Shown: positions 6,721 through 14,945 of the stretch, one piece after another
Layout of the letters: every line of letters begins with the position of its first letter
Numbering within the stretch: the stretch's first letter is position 1
DNA from: CAZPMC01 sp964587755
GTDB taxonomy: Bacteria; Bacillota; Clostridia; Acetivibrionales; DTU013
Length of the DNA: 31,987 nucleotides
Reading direction: 5' to 3'
Assembly: GCA_964587755.1 (NCBI GenBank)
Contig: CAZPMC010000024.1
Location: forward strand, 1 to 31,987
Notes under the pieces: model-generated
What the model saw: the letters and a program-made list of their open reading frames with translations, nothing else
Database searches by the model: none
Told to the model about the DNA's origin: nothing
Made by a program: the position numbers and the translations under genes

Positions 6721-9700
6721 CTATTCAAAAAGGGCGTTCAGCTCCTCCTGTGTCATCTTAGACAGAAGTGTTTCGCCGGGCTGAATTACAGCATCAATCA
6801 ACTCGCGTTTCTTTTCTTGAAGCGCGAGTATTTTTTCTTCTATTGTCCCTTTTGTGACAAGCTTTATAACGTAGACGGACTTTTCCTGACCTATACGGTA
6901 AGCCCGGTCGGTAGCCTGCTCTTCAACGGCAGGATTCCACCAGGGGTCACAGTGTATGACCGTATCTGCGCCTGTCAGGTTAAGGCCTGTACCTCCTGCC
7001 TTAAGAGATATCAGGAAAACCTTGCCGATGCCCTCGTTAAAGGAGTTGACGAGATAACCCCTCTCATTCATAGGAGTTGAGCCGTCCAGGTAAAGAGTTT
7101 TAATCTTAAGTTCATCCAGGCGTTTTTTAATGATCTTCAGCATACCTGTAAATTGTGAAAACACTAATATTCTATGGCCGCTGTCCACAGATTCCTGCAG
7201 GATTTCCTCCAACAGGTCAAGCTTGCCGCTTCCGCCGCGATAATTCTCAACAAACAAAGAAGGATGACAGCACAACTGCCTAAGCCTTGTAAGTGCGGCC
7301 AGTATCCGTATTCTGTTTCTTTCCAAGCCGGCTTCCTCAATATCCCTTTTGATTTCTGTCCGTATGTCCTGCAAATAAGCAAGATATAGCTTCTTTTGAT
7401 CGTCTGTAAGCTCGGCAAGCATTGAATTTTCAATTTTCTCAGGAAGCTCGTTGAGGACATCTTTCTTGAGTCTTCGTAAAATAAAGGGCTTTATCTGTTT
7501 ACTCAGGTCATTTAACGCATAATGACCATCCCCTTCATTTGCCGCCTTAATGTATTTTTCAGTAAATTTGCGGTAGGAGTAAAGGTATCCCTTAAGAACA
7601 AAGTCGAATATGGACCATAGCTCATAAAGGTTGTTCTCCATAGGCGTTCCTGTCAGTGCAAAGCGGACCTCAGCCTTTATCTGCTTTACACTGCGGGCAT
7701 TGCCGGAGGAGGGGTTTTTTATATGCTGGGCTTCGTCCAAAATGCAATATCTGAAGCTTACGTCCGAATACAGCTCCATGTCCCTGCGAATTAATGGATA
7801 TGAAGTGATAACAATATCATATTCATAGATATTTCCGATAAGCTTACGTCTTTCCTCTTTTGTGCCGCTTATAACGATGTATTTGAGCCCGGGGGTAAAT
7901 TTGTCAAGCTCTGCACACCAGTTGTAAACAAGGGATGTAGGAACAACCACAAGGGATGGTAATGAACCCTTTTCTATCTTAGAGGACAATAAAAGAGCAA
8001 GTATTTGTATGGTCTTGCCAAGCCCCATATCGTCAGCAAGTATACCGCCAAGCTTGTAGTAATCCATTGTTTTAAGCCATTTGAACCCGAACCTTTGATA
8101 ATCACGCAAAAGCCCCTTCATGGTCTTTGGAATTGGGAAGGTCATATCCTGAGGCTCAGTGATATTTTGTACAAACTCCTTAAACGCACTGTCTCTCTCA
8201 ATGCTCTGCAGCCCTAAATCCCTTATGTTGCGGTCAAGATATGCAGCTTTGTACCGTGGTACTTCAATAATCCCTTTCTTCAACATATCCTCAGAGGGTT
8301 CCATCTTTTCTATAATATCTCCCAGTTGTAAGAATTCCTTTGCAGCAAGGTTTAAGAAGCTTCCATTTTTAAGCTGGTAATATTTCTTCCGTTTGACAAG
8401 TGAGGACATAATTTCCGACAGCTCGCTGTCATCAATTCCCTCAGCATCAAAGCTGAATTCAAGCATGTTTGTTTCGGAATTCAAAGATAAATGGGCAGTG
8501 AAGGGTATGGTGGCTCTGAGCTTGAGATTCTTTAAGCTTTCGGAGTAATAAACCGAAGCATGCTCCTGAAGCAGTGGAACCAGTCTGAAAACAAAATCGT
8601 ATATATTGTCTTTTCCCGACAGGTGTATAATGCCTTCACGCACCTTAAAGTCCGACATTGCCAGAATATCAAGAACTATCTCCTCATTATGTATTTCACG
8701 TATCAAAAGCTTATCAGAGGGTATGGACATCTTATCCTGAGGTAAAAACGGGTTTATCGTCTGCTCTCCATATATGAATCTGACCTCCGCCATGATCTCA
8801 GAGCTCTTGCGATCCAGATAAATCTCAGTTTGCAGCGGGGACTTTTCAATGATTGCCTGAACATCCTCGGAAATTGTCAGTCTTCCCGCTTTTTCAGCGA
8901 AGGGTAATATTTCGGATACAAACCTTTGTTTATCTGCCTGGATAAAGCGTAGCTTCCGGCCTTTCTGGTACATCATGGCAAGGTAGAAGGGCTTTAGATA
9001 CTCACTTTGTTGTTTTGAAATATGATATATATCTGACCCTGAGTAAAAATATTCCCCATCATTAGTTATTGGAATGAGGGAGCCCTCAAAATCGATACTG
9101 AGGACTAAATCGCTGCTTTCACTTGACAGACGGAAGTTAACGGGGATATTCTCTTTTCTGACCTCGACCAGCTCCGGTGTTTTCCCCAGAATATCTGCCT
9201 TGAAGGGTGTATTGGCGTATATATCAAGAAAGCGCTTTAGCAGACTGTCAGTTAAATAAACCCTGTCACCATCAAAAATCGAAGAAACATATGAATTATC
9301 CGACAGCTTTTCCATGAGCATTTCTGTTTCATATATTTCTTTGAGCATATTTATGAGAAGCAAGTCATTTCCCTTGAATTCATGACTTGAAGGTACATAT
9401 GTGAATCTTTTCCCAAATTTCAGCTCTATATTATTCTCCATGCAATATAAAAGCCTTTTTATGTTCTTCACAACATATAATCTATCCTGCCCCATACGAA
9501 ATCTTAGAGAGGCTAATCTTGTTTTATTTATGCCTCTGGCTTTTTCGAGTATGAGAGTAGGCTCAATTGAGACAGTTGACTTAATTGAAATTTGTCTGTC
9601 ACCAAAAAAACTAAATATATTCTTTGCAGCTTGTCTAAAATGGAGCTCACGGAAAAACCCCTGATTATCTTTCTCCATTATAAGCAGCAGCACTGCCACC

Positions 9701-9951
9701 ATATGCTTGCAGATGCCCCATCTGTTGGTATCCACCGGACAGGAGCATTGGGCATCATAGAGGAAACCATCCGGGTCGAATGCTAACCTGACCGTATGAA
9801 GCTTGCTTCCAAGGACAGTTGATGTAAAGGCCCGCTTTTCTTGATTGTATTGTACGGATTTTATCCGGTTATTCTTAAAGTATTCTTGACCTGTCAAGAA
9901 CCCGTTTTCTACTGCTTTAGCCGAAATTAATTCATTAGTTAAGTTAAACAT
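6721..9951 (-). CDS. SWIM zinc-finger SNF2-family helicase-like ATPase
   Basis: A 1076-aa Swi2/Snf2-type DNA translocase. Seen: an N-terminal SWIM zinc finger (about 70-90, CSCPVDTNRWGICKHM, the CxC...CxH pattern); a long central SNF2-associated region of bacterial type; then the helicase core from about 620, with motif I DDMGLGKTIQIL, motif II DEAQH, SALTGTPMEN-like motif III (FALTGTPMENNLYELWS), and the second RecA lobe with VFSQF, GTGLNL and motif VI DRAYRIGQ. Such proteins remodel protein-DNA complexes; the precise bacterial role is not settled. The ATG is preceded by TTAGGAGATACTA and a promoter-like sequence. The gene stands alone on the minus strand. Convergence with the transporter operon leaves no room for a separate terminator. 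Confidence 0.93.
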   Translation of the reverse strand: MFNLTNELISAKAVENGFLTGQEYFKNNRIKSVQYNQEKRAFTSTVLGSKLHTVRLAFDPDGFLYDAQCSCPVDTNRWGICKHMVAVLLLIMEKDNQGFFRELHFRQAAKNIFSFFGDRQISIKSTVSIEPTLILEKARGINKTRLASLRFRMGQDRLYVVKNIKRLLYCMENNIELKFGKRFTYVPSSHEFKGNDLLLINMLKEIYETEMLMEKLSDNSYVSSIFDGDRVYLTDSLLKRFLDIYANTPFKADILGKTPELVEVRKENIPVNFRLSSESSDLVLSIDFEGSLIPITNDGEYFYSGSDIYHISKQQSEYLKPFYLAMMYQKGRKLRFIQADKQRFVSEILPFAEKAGRLTISEDVQAIIEKSPLQTEIYLDRKSSEIMAEVRFIYGEQTINPFLPQDKMSIPSDKLLIREIHNEEIVLDILAMSDFKVREGIIHLSGKDNIYDFVFRLVPLLQEHASVYYSESLKNLKLRATIPFTAHLSLNSETNMLEFSFDAEGIDDSELSEIMSSLVKRKKYYQLKNGSFLNLAAKEFLQLGDIIEKMEPSEDMLKKGIIEVPRYKAAYLDRNIRDLGLQSIERDSAFKEFVQNITEPQDMTFPIPKTMKGLLRDYQRFGFKWLKTMDYYKLGGILADDMGLGKTIQILALLLSSKIEKGSLPSLVVVPTSLVYNWCAELDKFTPGLKYIVISGTKEERRKLIGNIYEYDIVITSYPLIRRDMELYSDVSFRYCILDEAQHIKNPSSGNARSVKQIKAEVRFALTGTPMENNLYELWSIFDFVLKGYLYSYRKFTEKYIKAANEGDGHYALNDLSKQIKPFILRRLKKDVLNELPEKIENSMLAELTDDQKKLYLAYLQDIRTEIKRDIEEAGLERNRIRILAALTRLRQLCCHPSLFVENYRGGSGKLDLLEEILQESVDSGHRILVFSQFTGMLKIIKKRLDELKIKTLYLDGSTPMNERGYLVNSFNEGIGKVFLISLKAGGTGLNLTGADTVIHCDPWWNPAVEEQATDRAYRIGQEKSVYVIKLVTKGTIEEKILALQEKKRELIDAVIQPGETLLSKMTQEELNALFE

Positions 9952-9986
9952 TAGTATCTCCTAATATAATTTTAGCGTATCCCTAT

Positions 9987-10014
9987 ATTATACAGGATTT
10001 TAGGAATTTATTAA
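9987..10014 (-). promoter_or_regulatory. Candidate promoter of the SNF2 gene
   Basis: Read on the minus strand: TTAATA (10014-10009), 16 bases, then a perfect TATAAT (9992-9987). Predicted transcription start near 9980 gives a 30-base leader containing the AGGAG ribosome binding site. Confidence 0.5.
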
Positions 10015-10117
10015 GCATAAATTTTTAACTGTTGAGTGCAGGCTGTAATATCCTTGTTCGCTCCATTATGCGTTGCCTGAGTTTGCCTGTCCTCTTTGCT
10101 TCACTTGGGAGTAATTT

Positions 10118-10177
10118 TTGGTGTCAAGCACCGAAAACACCAGGGAAATGAGAAGGGGGACAACTCTGCCCCCTTCT
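10118..10177. repeat. Paired palindromes, REP-like; possible terminator of the 47-aa gene
   Basis: Two hairpins side by side. GGTG-TCAAG-CACC (10120-10132) is followed by a further CACC. AGAAGGGGG (10151-10159) pairs perfectly with CCCCCTTCT (10169-10177) across a 9-base loop. The second hairpin lies 55 bases past the end of the minus-strand 47-aa gene but lacks a clear T-run, so it is a weak intrinsic terminator at best. Both resemble short palindromes dispersed in clostridial genomes (from memory, not searched). Confidence 0.5.
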
Positions 10178-10231
10178 GTAAATAAGTACTGTTTGCATAC
10201 AGATGGCCGTTATGTATGCGCTATAAGTGGG

Positions 10232-10375
10232 TTATTCTTTGTAATATCCGTCATTCTGCCTGAAGATACCTGGGAAAATAAGCAGGATAGCAATTATAAT
10301 AACAATTATCCAAATCCAATCAAATCCTCCACAGCCTCCACAGCCAAAAAGGCCGCCTCTTTCATTTTCAGCCAT
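10232..10375 (-). CDS. Small Gly/Cys-rich single-span membrane protein (47 aa)
   Basis: A 47-codon gene with an excellent ribosome binding site (GAAAGGAGTG, 8 bases before ATG). The protein has a charged start (MAENERGG), a glycine/cysteine patch (LFGCGGCGGF), one continuous hydrophobic stretch (about 19-35, WIWIIVIIIAILLIF), and a polar tail (QNDGYYKE) ending in TAA. The layout resembles the tiny spore-associated YjcZ-type proteins of Firmicutes, but homology was not tested. A second tiny protein of similar design is encoded just upstream on the same strand. A hairpin follows 55 bases downstream. Confidence 0.72.
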   Translation of the reverse strand: MAENERGGLFGCGGCGGFDWIWIIVIIIAILLIFPGIFRQNDGYYKE

Positions 10376-10453
10376 GCCAAACACTCCTTTCAAAAACTAA
10401 AAACTTTGCCCCCCCACATATTATTCATTTAGCTGCTTATTTGTTACAAATGG

Positions 10454-10478
10454 GAAGCCACCCAAAGGGGGTGGCCTC
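10454..10478 (-). terminator. Hairpin between the two small genes
   Basis: GAAGCCACCC (10454-10463) pairs with GGGTGGCCTC (10469-10478): a 10-base stem with one G-T pair and a 5-base loop, 54 bases after the stop of the 34-aa gene. The downstream T-tract is weak (TTCCCATTTG), so efficiency as a terminator is uncertain. Confidence 0.5.
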
Positions 10479-10531
10479 TCTCAGTAGCTACTCATGTAAT
10501 GCCAATTGACGCATTTATCCTTTATGGCTGT

Positions 10532-10636
10532 CTAGCAACAAAAATCCCTATCAAAGAACAGAAGTAAGAACAGAATTATAAAGAACAAAATTGCGCAATT
10601 GTCACCAAAGAAACTATTGCAACCTCTTTCTGACAT
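10532..10636 (-). CDS. Tiny hydrophobic Cys-containing protein (34 aa)
   Basis: A 34-codon gene preceded by AAAGGAGG (10644-10651 on the plus strand, revcomp), seven bases from ATG. The peptide starts MSERGCNSFFGDNC, followed by a leucine/phenylalanine/isoleucine-rich span (about 15-28), and ends DRDFCC. It is short, with N- and C-terminal cysteines round one membrane span, as in several uncharacterised clostridial small proteins often linked to sporulation. I cannot assign a function. Both tiny genes share the start layout M-(A/S)-E-(N-E)-R-G, suggesting they are related or co-regulated. Confidence 0.68.
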   Translation of the reverse strand: MSERGCNSFFGDNCAILFFIILFLLLFFDRDFCC

Positions 10637-10759
10637 TATGGGGGCCTCCTTTCGACATGAGAGTAACATAATTTCACTACCAATCTAATTTATTCCTCTT
10701 CTGTGGAAAGTGTTACTGTTTCGGCGATGTTAAAACAGCTCAATACATTGTATTAAAAT

Positions 10760-10778
10760 ATGTCAAGGTCGGTGACAT
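10760..10778. promoter_or_regulatory. Inverted repeat upstream of the pilus promoter
   Basis: ATGTCA (10760-10765) and TGACAT (10773-10778) form a perfect 6-base inverted repeat with a 7-base spacer, ending 17 bases before the -35 box of the pilus operon. The spacing is compatible with an activator or repressor site; no regulator can be named. Confidence 0.35.
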
Positions 10779-10795
10779 TTTGAATTAAATAATAA

Positions 10796-10824
10796 TTGAC
10801 AAAATATGTAACCCGCCATATAAT
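10796..10824 (+). promoter_or_regulatory. Consensus sigma-A promoter of the Tad pilus operon
   Basis: Perfect TTGACA (10796-10801), 17-base spacer, perfect TATAAT (10819-10824). Predicted start near 10831 gives a leader of about 73 bases before the first gene. It is the strongest promoter match in the window. Confidence 0.85.
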
Positions 10825-10840
10825 ATTAAATAAACCCAAT

Positions 10841-10874
10841 ATTTAACATTTATTTCAACAATTTGTTGTTAAAT
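10841..10874 (+). promoter_or_regulatory. Nested palindromes in the pilus-operon leader
   Basis: ATTTAACA (10841-10848) pairs with TGTTAAAT (10867-10874). Overlapping it is a perfect 13-base palindrome, CAACAATTTGTTG (10856-10868). The element sits between the predicted transcription start and the ribosome binding site, so it could be an operator or an RNA hairpin. Confidence 0.4.
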
Positions 10875-10903
10875 AATGACGATATTAGAAGGAAGGTGAG
10901 TTA

Positions 10904-12028
10904 TTGGGGAGGCTGAGGCTGGTTATTGCAGATACCGATAAAGATTATTTGCTGTCCTTAGAAAAATATCTTGTTTTAAAATATCCACAAAGGTTTGACA
11001 TATTTTTATTTTCATCTGTTGAAAAGCTTTCTGATTTTTTAATGAACGCTGAGCAAAAAGAGATTATGCTAATAAGCAGCAAAATGTATAACAGCACTCT
11101 TAAGCTTAAGTCGGTTGATACTGTTGTGATTCTTTTGGAGAATGAGGATGAACCGCTTATCAAAGGCTTTGAAAGGATAAAGAAGTTCCAGCATACAGAT
11201 AAGCTGGTAACAGATATTTTCAGAATTTATAGCTCAAGGACTACAAATACCTGTTTCGTATCAGGCGGTAAAAATACCCGCATCATTTGTGTTTATTCAC
11301 CAGCGGGAGGAACCGGAAAAACCAGTATAGCCGTAGGATGCAGCATATTATGTGCCGGACTTGGGTTTAAAACCTTTTATCTAAATGCAGAAAACGTTCC
11401 GTCGACAAAATTGTATTTTCATGGGGATACAGCTCAAAGCTTTTCTAATGCAATATTCCACATAAAGGGCAGGGATAAAAATCTCGGAATTAAGCTGGAA
11501 GGCGCCAAGACATTTGATCAAGACCATGGGGTATACTTTTTTGCAGAGCCTGAAAATATCCTTGAGATAGATGAATTGACTACGCCGGATATTGAGTGTT
11601 TGGTGAAGCAAATAAAAACCAGTAAGATATACGATGTTGTTTTTATTGATATGTCCTGTGGCCTAAATCCACGTAATGTTGCCTTATTAAGCTGTGCTGA
11701 TGTTATTGTCAATGTAATTGACGGGTGTGAGACCTCAGCTGGTAAAATGAGGAGTTTAATGATTGGGATTGACGCACTGGAGAAAAGAAACAACATTAAA
11801 ATACAGGAAAAAATGATTACAGCTATAAATAAGTGTGACTTAGCTGCTATTGATTTCGCTCAACAAAACCCTGATGTATTGATTGGAAATTATGGCGGCG
11901 GGAAGGAAAGCGGGTGCTCTGCGGGAATTGTCGGGGAACCCGCCTTTTTATCAAGGTTGAATGGATTGCTGGAGCAGATTTTGCCTCAAGGTTCAGTGAG
12001 AAAAAACACAACAATAGGGGTGAGTTGA
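10904..12028 (+). CDS. TadZ/CpaE-like pilus-localisation ATPase
   Basis: A 374-aa ParA/MinD-family ATPase with an N-terminal degenerate receiver, as in TadZ/CpaE proteins that position Tad pilus machines. Seen: receiver-like region (1-115) beginning LVIADTDKDYLLSL, but with LISSKMY where the phospho-acceptor aspartate would be; a P-loop YSPAGGTGKTS (131-141), where the deviant Walker lysine of KGGxGKT is replaced by alanine; and VVFIDMSCGLNPRN as the Walker B-like strand. The start is TTG at 10904, after GAAGGAAGGTGAG. It is the first gene of the pilus operon and abuts the CpaF gene without spacing. Note the small Gly/Cys stretch (GNYGGGKESGCSAG) near the C-terminus. Confidence 0.85.
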   Translation: MGRLRLVIADTDKDYLLSLEKYLVLKYPQRFDIFLFSSVEKLSDFLMNAEQKEIMLISSKMYNSTLKLKSVDTVVILLENEDEPLIKGFERIKKFQHTDKLVTDIFRIYSSRTTNTCFVSGGKNTRIICVYSPAGGTGKTSIAVGCSILCAGLGFKTFYLNAENVPSTKLYFHGDTAQSFSNAIFHIKGRDKNLGIKLEGAKTFDQDHGVYFFAEPENILEIDELTTPDIECLVKQIKTSKIYDVVFIDMSCGLNPRNVALLSCADVIVNVIDGCETSAGKMRSLMIGIDALEKRNNIKIQEKMITAINKCDLAAIDFAQQNPDVLIGNYGGGKESGCSAGIVGEPAFLSRLNGLLEQILPQGSVRKNTTIGVS

Positions 12029-13297
12029 TTGGGCAATAGCCTTATAGCTGCGGAGAAAGAGCTTGTACAAGAAATCAGGCGGCAGATAACACAAGACATA
12101 GAAGGCTCTGCAGATGTTACGGACGATGATGTCATGGAGCTTGTTACCAATGCTGTATTTTGCAAAACCAGAAAGCAATATCTTTCAATCTCTCAAAAAA
12201 GACAGCTTGCTGAGAGTGTGTTTAATTCAATGCGAAGGCTTGACATTTTGCAGCCGGTTATTGAAGACAAATCAATTACAGAAATAATGATTAACGGTCC
12301 GGACAAGGTTTTCATAGAGAAGGACGGATGTGTATCAAAGCTTTCTTTGAACTTTGAAAGTGTTGAAAGGCTGGAGGATGTTATTCAGGTTATTGTCTCA
12401 AGAACAAACAGAACTGTCAACGAATCGTCACCTATAGTTGACATAACAATGCCTGACGGCTCGAGGGTAAATGTGGTATTAAAACCTATTGCACTTAACG
12501 GTCCAATCATGACTATAAGGAAGTTTCCGGACAAACCAATGACGATGGAGCAGCTTGTCGCTGCGGGTGCCTTGAGCTTTGAGGCGGCTGATGAGCTTAG
12601 CCGTTTAGTAAAAGCAAAGTATAACATTTTTATATGCGGCGGGACCGGCTCCGGTAAAACAACTTTTCTAAACGCATTATCAGGCAACATTCCTTCGGAT
12701 GAGAGGATAATTACCATTGAGGATTCAGCCGAGCTTCAGATAAACAGCGTTGAAAATATTGTCCGGCTTGAGACGCGAAATTCCAACTGTGAAGGTAAAG
12801 GAGAAATTACGATAAGAGAGCTAATAAAAACATCACTTAGGATGAGGCCAGAGAGAATAATTGTGGGGGAGGTAAGGGGTGAGGAGGCGCTTGATATGCT
12901 GCAGGCCATGAATACCGGACATGACGGCTCACTGTCTACAGGTCATGCAAATTCTGCTAAGGATATGCTCAAAAGACTCGAGACAATGGTGCTGTCTGCC
13001 GCACCTCTGCCTCTTGAGGCCATAAGACAGCAAATTGCATCGGCTATCGACATCATTATCCATCTTGGCAGGCTGAGGGATAAGTCCAGAAGAGTTTTGG
13101 AAATAAGCGAGGTTGCAGGTTATGCAAATGGTGAAATAGTTTTAAATCCCCTTTTCACATTCAGAGAAACAGGTAGTGTGGGAAATAAAGATACGGTTCA
13201 GGGCGGTCTCTATCATACAGGAAATACACTATTAAACACAAACAAGTTAAAGATGGCAGGGATAACATCCAAATTAGGAGGTGCTGGGCATGCCTGA
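12029..13297 (+). CDS. cpaF: TadA/CpaF secretion ATPase
   Basis: Hexameric motor ATPase of the Tad pilus, type II/IV secretion superfamily, 422 aa. Seen: N-terminal domain with ITEIMINGPDKVFIE, the Walker A GGTGSGKT (204-211), Asp-box TIEDSAELQI (229-238), Walker B-like RIIVGEVRGEE (276-286), and His-box AMNTGHDGSLSTGHANS (293-309). All catalytic motifs are intact. The start is TTG at 12029, directly after the TGA of the TadZ gene, served by AGGGGTGAG. It powers polymerisation of the Flp pilin with the two TadB/TadC membrane proteins downstream. The last 40 residues (Gly/Asn/Thr-rich) are a variable tail; its final codons overlap the tadB start by 8 bases. Confidence 0.94.
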   Translation: MGNSLIAAEKELVQEIRRQITQDIEGSADVTDDDVMELVTNAVFCKTRKQYLSISQKRQLAESVFNSMRRLDILQPVIEDKSITEIMINGPDKVFIEKDGCVSKLSLNFESVERLEDVIQVIVSRTNRTVNESSPIVDITMPDGSRVNVVLKPIALNGPIMTIRKFPDKPMTMEQLVAAGALSFEAADELSRLVKAKYNIFICGGTGSGKTTFLNALSGNIPSDERIITIEDSAELQINSVENIVRLETRNSNCEGKGEITIRELIKTSLRMRPERIIVGEVRGEEALDMLQAMNTGHDGSLSTGHANSAKDMLKRLETMVLSAAPLPLEAIRQQIASAIDIIIHLGRLRDKSRRVLEISEVAGYANGEIVLNPLFTFRETGSVGNKDTVQGGLYHTGNTLLNTNKLKMAGITSKLGGAGHA

Positions 13298-14033
13298 TTA
13301 CGATACATACGATATGAGCCTAAAGGAGCAGGTTTTCTATATTTTGCTGGCTTCTGTCTTTATATTCTCGGTATCGTATATTTTCTACAAAAGCTATGTT
13401 ATCTCACTTATTCCTGTTCCTATTGCTCTTTTTTATCCCCGCATAAAAAAACGCAGCATAATTGCAAAAAGAAAAAAGGAGCTGAACATTCAATTTAAGG
13501 ACATGCTCTATTCCCTATCATCCTCTGTATCAGCGGGAAGAACCATAGAGGGAGCATTTAGAGAGGTCCTTAAGGATTTATTGGTTATATACCCTGAGCC
13601 TTCGGCCTTTATACTGTCAGAGGTCCGTGCAATTATAAAAAGGCTTGAAATGAATGATACATTAGAAAATGCCCTTGCGGATTTTGCTGGTAGAGCGAAA
13701 CTTGAGGATGTAGACAATTTTGTTAGTGTATTTAATATATGCAAGCGTTCTGGCGGCAATATTACTGAGGTAATTAAAAACACATCAGCAATAATCAACG
13801 ACAAAATTGAGATTGGACAGGAAATAGATACAATGCTGGCACAGCGTAAGTTTGAGCAAAAGGTTTTGAATGCTTTACCGGTATTAATGATTTTGCTTCT
13901 TTCAGCCAGTGCGCCGGACTATATGAATCCTGTTTTCACAACAGTGACAGGCAGGGTGACAATGACTATTTCAATTGCACTGCTTGCGGCAGCAGTGTTT
14001 ATATCTGCAAGGATAAGTAATATAAAGCTTTAA
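13290..14033 (+). CDS. tadB: TadB-like inner-membrane platform protein
   Basis: Polytopic membrane protein with a type II secretion F (GspF) domain, 247 aa. Seen: paired N-terminal helices (about 17-50, FYILLASVFIFSVSYIFY), a cytoplasmic helical domain with FKDMLYSLSSSVSAGRTIEGAF, LEDVDNFVSVFNICKRSGGN, and C-terminal helices ALPVLMILLLSASAPDYMNPVF and MTISIALLAAAVFI. The SAGRTIEGAF and RSGGNITEVI signatures fit TadB. ATG 13290 follows TTAGGAGGTG and is preferred over GTG 13281. It is expected to form the assembly platform with TadC above the CpaF motor. Confidence 0.88.
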   Translation: MPDYDTYDMSLKEQVFYILLASVFIFSVSYIFYKSYVISLIPVPIALFYPRIKKRSIIAKRKKELNIQFKDMLYSLSSSVSAGRTIEGAFREVLKDLLVIYPEPSAFILSEVRAIIKRLEMNDTLENALADFAGRAKLEDVDNFVSVFNICKRSGGNITEVIKNTSAIINDKIEIGQEIDTMLAQRKFEQKVLNALPVLMILLLSASAPDYMNPVFTTVTGRVTMTISIALLAAAVFISARISNIKL

Positions 14034-14055
14034 AAACCAAAAGGAGAGCTGACTT

Positions 14056-14916
14056 ATGATTATTGTTACAGGAGCGTACCTTGGTGTTTTAATTATTTTT
14101 TATATCTTATCAGCAAAAAAGTATTCTGATATTGTTAATTCTCTTGACAAAAAATCTTATCCTTTTAAAGCTGTGCTTCCTATAGGTCTATATATTTTGG
14201 AGGCATTTAAATACAGCTTCAATACATCCTACGACAGAAGACTTTATTCGGCAATGGCAGAGCTTCATGGTCATAAGCAGGCTCTTATGTTTCTTAAAAT
14301 CCACTGGGGAAATAAAATCATCCTTATGCTAGTTTCACTGCTTTTCGCATTTTTTGTCGGTGCAGGGTCTGATTTTAATATTGGGTATGGGGTTTTCTGT
14401 GTTCTTTTACCTGCTGCTATAGCATACTCCTGCGACAGGGATGTTTTTGAAAAGGTAAAAAAGAGAAGGGCTGCACTGCAGTTGGAGTTTCCGGATTTTG
14501 TAAATAAAATCACTCTTTTGATAAATGCAGGGATGACAGTTTCAAGAGCATGGGAGAAGGCTGCATTAGATAACGGTAAGCAGACACCTCTTTATATAGA
14601 GCTTAGGCGGATGCAGCAGGAAATCAAGGCTGGAGTATCTGAGCATAGAGCTTATGAGGAGTTTGCAAAAAGATGCAGGGTGCCGGTTATTACCAGATTT
14701 ATCTCAGTTATACTTCAAAACATCAGGAAAGGGAATTCAGAGCTTGTTCCGATAATGAGGGTTTTTGCAAATGAATGCTGGGAGATTAGGAAGAACACAG
14801 CAAAAAAATATGGTGAGGAAGCTTCTACAAAGCTGCTTCTGCCAATGATAATGATGTTTGTTGCCATATTGATTATAGTCGGAATGCCGGCAGTGCTGGC
14901 TTTAAAAAACATATAG
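14056..14916 (+). CDS. tadC: TadC-like inner-membrane platform protein
   Basis: Second GspF-domain platform protein, 286 aa. Seen: an N-terminal helix (5-18), a helix pair at about 94-125 (IILMLVSLLFAFFVGAGSD and GVFCVLLPAAIAYS), the cytoplasmic domain with LEFPDFVNKITLLINAGMTV, EHRAYEEFAKRCRVPVITRF, and a C-terminal helix (about 263-283, MIMMFVAILIIVGMPAVLAL). This is the usual TadC topology. Its ribosome binding region shares the 14-base sequence TAAAAACCAAAAGG with the following pilin gene. It is separated from tadB by 22 bases. Confidence 0.88.
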   Translation: MIIVTGAYLGVLIIFYILSAKKYSDIVNSLDKKSYPFKAVLPIGLYILEAFKYSFNTSYDRRLYSAMAELHGHKQALMFLKIHWGNKIILMLVSLLFAFFVGAGSDFNIGYGVFCVLLPAAIAYSCDRDVFEKVKKRRAALQLEFPDFVNKITLLINAGMTVSRAWEKAALDNGKQTPLYIELRRMQQEIKAGVSEHRAYEEFAKRCRVPVITRFISVILQNIRKGNSELVPIMRVFANECWEIRKNTAKKYGEEASTKLLLPMIMMFVAILIIVGMPAVLALKNI

Positions 14917-14945
14917 CAATTAAAAACCAAAAGGGGGATATCAGG

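Noticed and set aside
10118..10432. Plus-strand open frame of 104 codons
   Set aside because: It runs antisense through the 47-aa gene and two hairpins, has no ribosome binding site and no protein-like composition; the minus-strand frame is far better supported.
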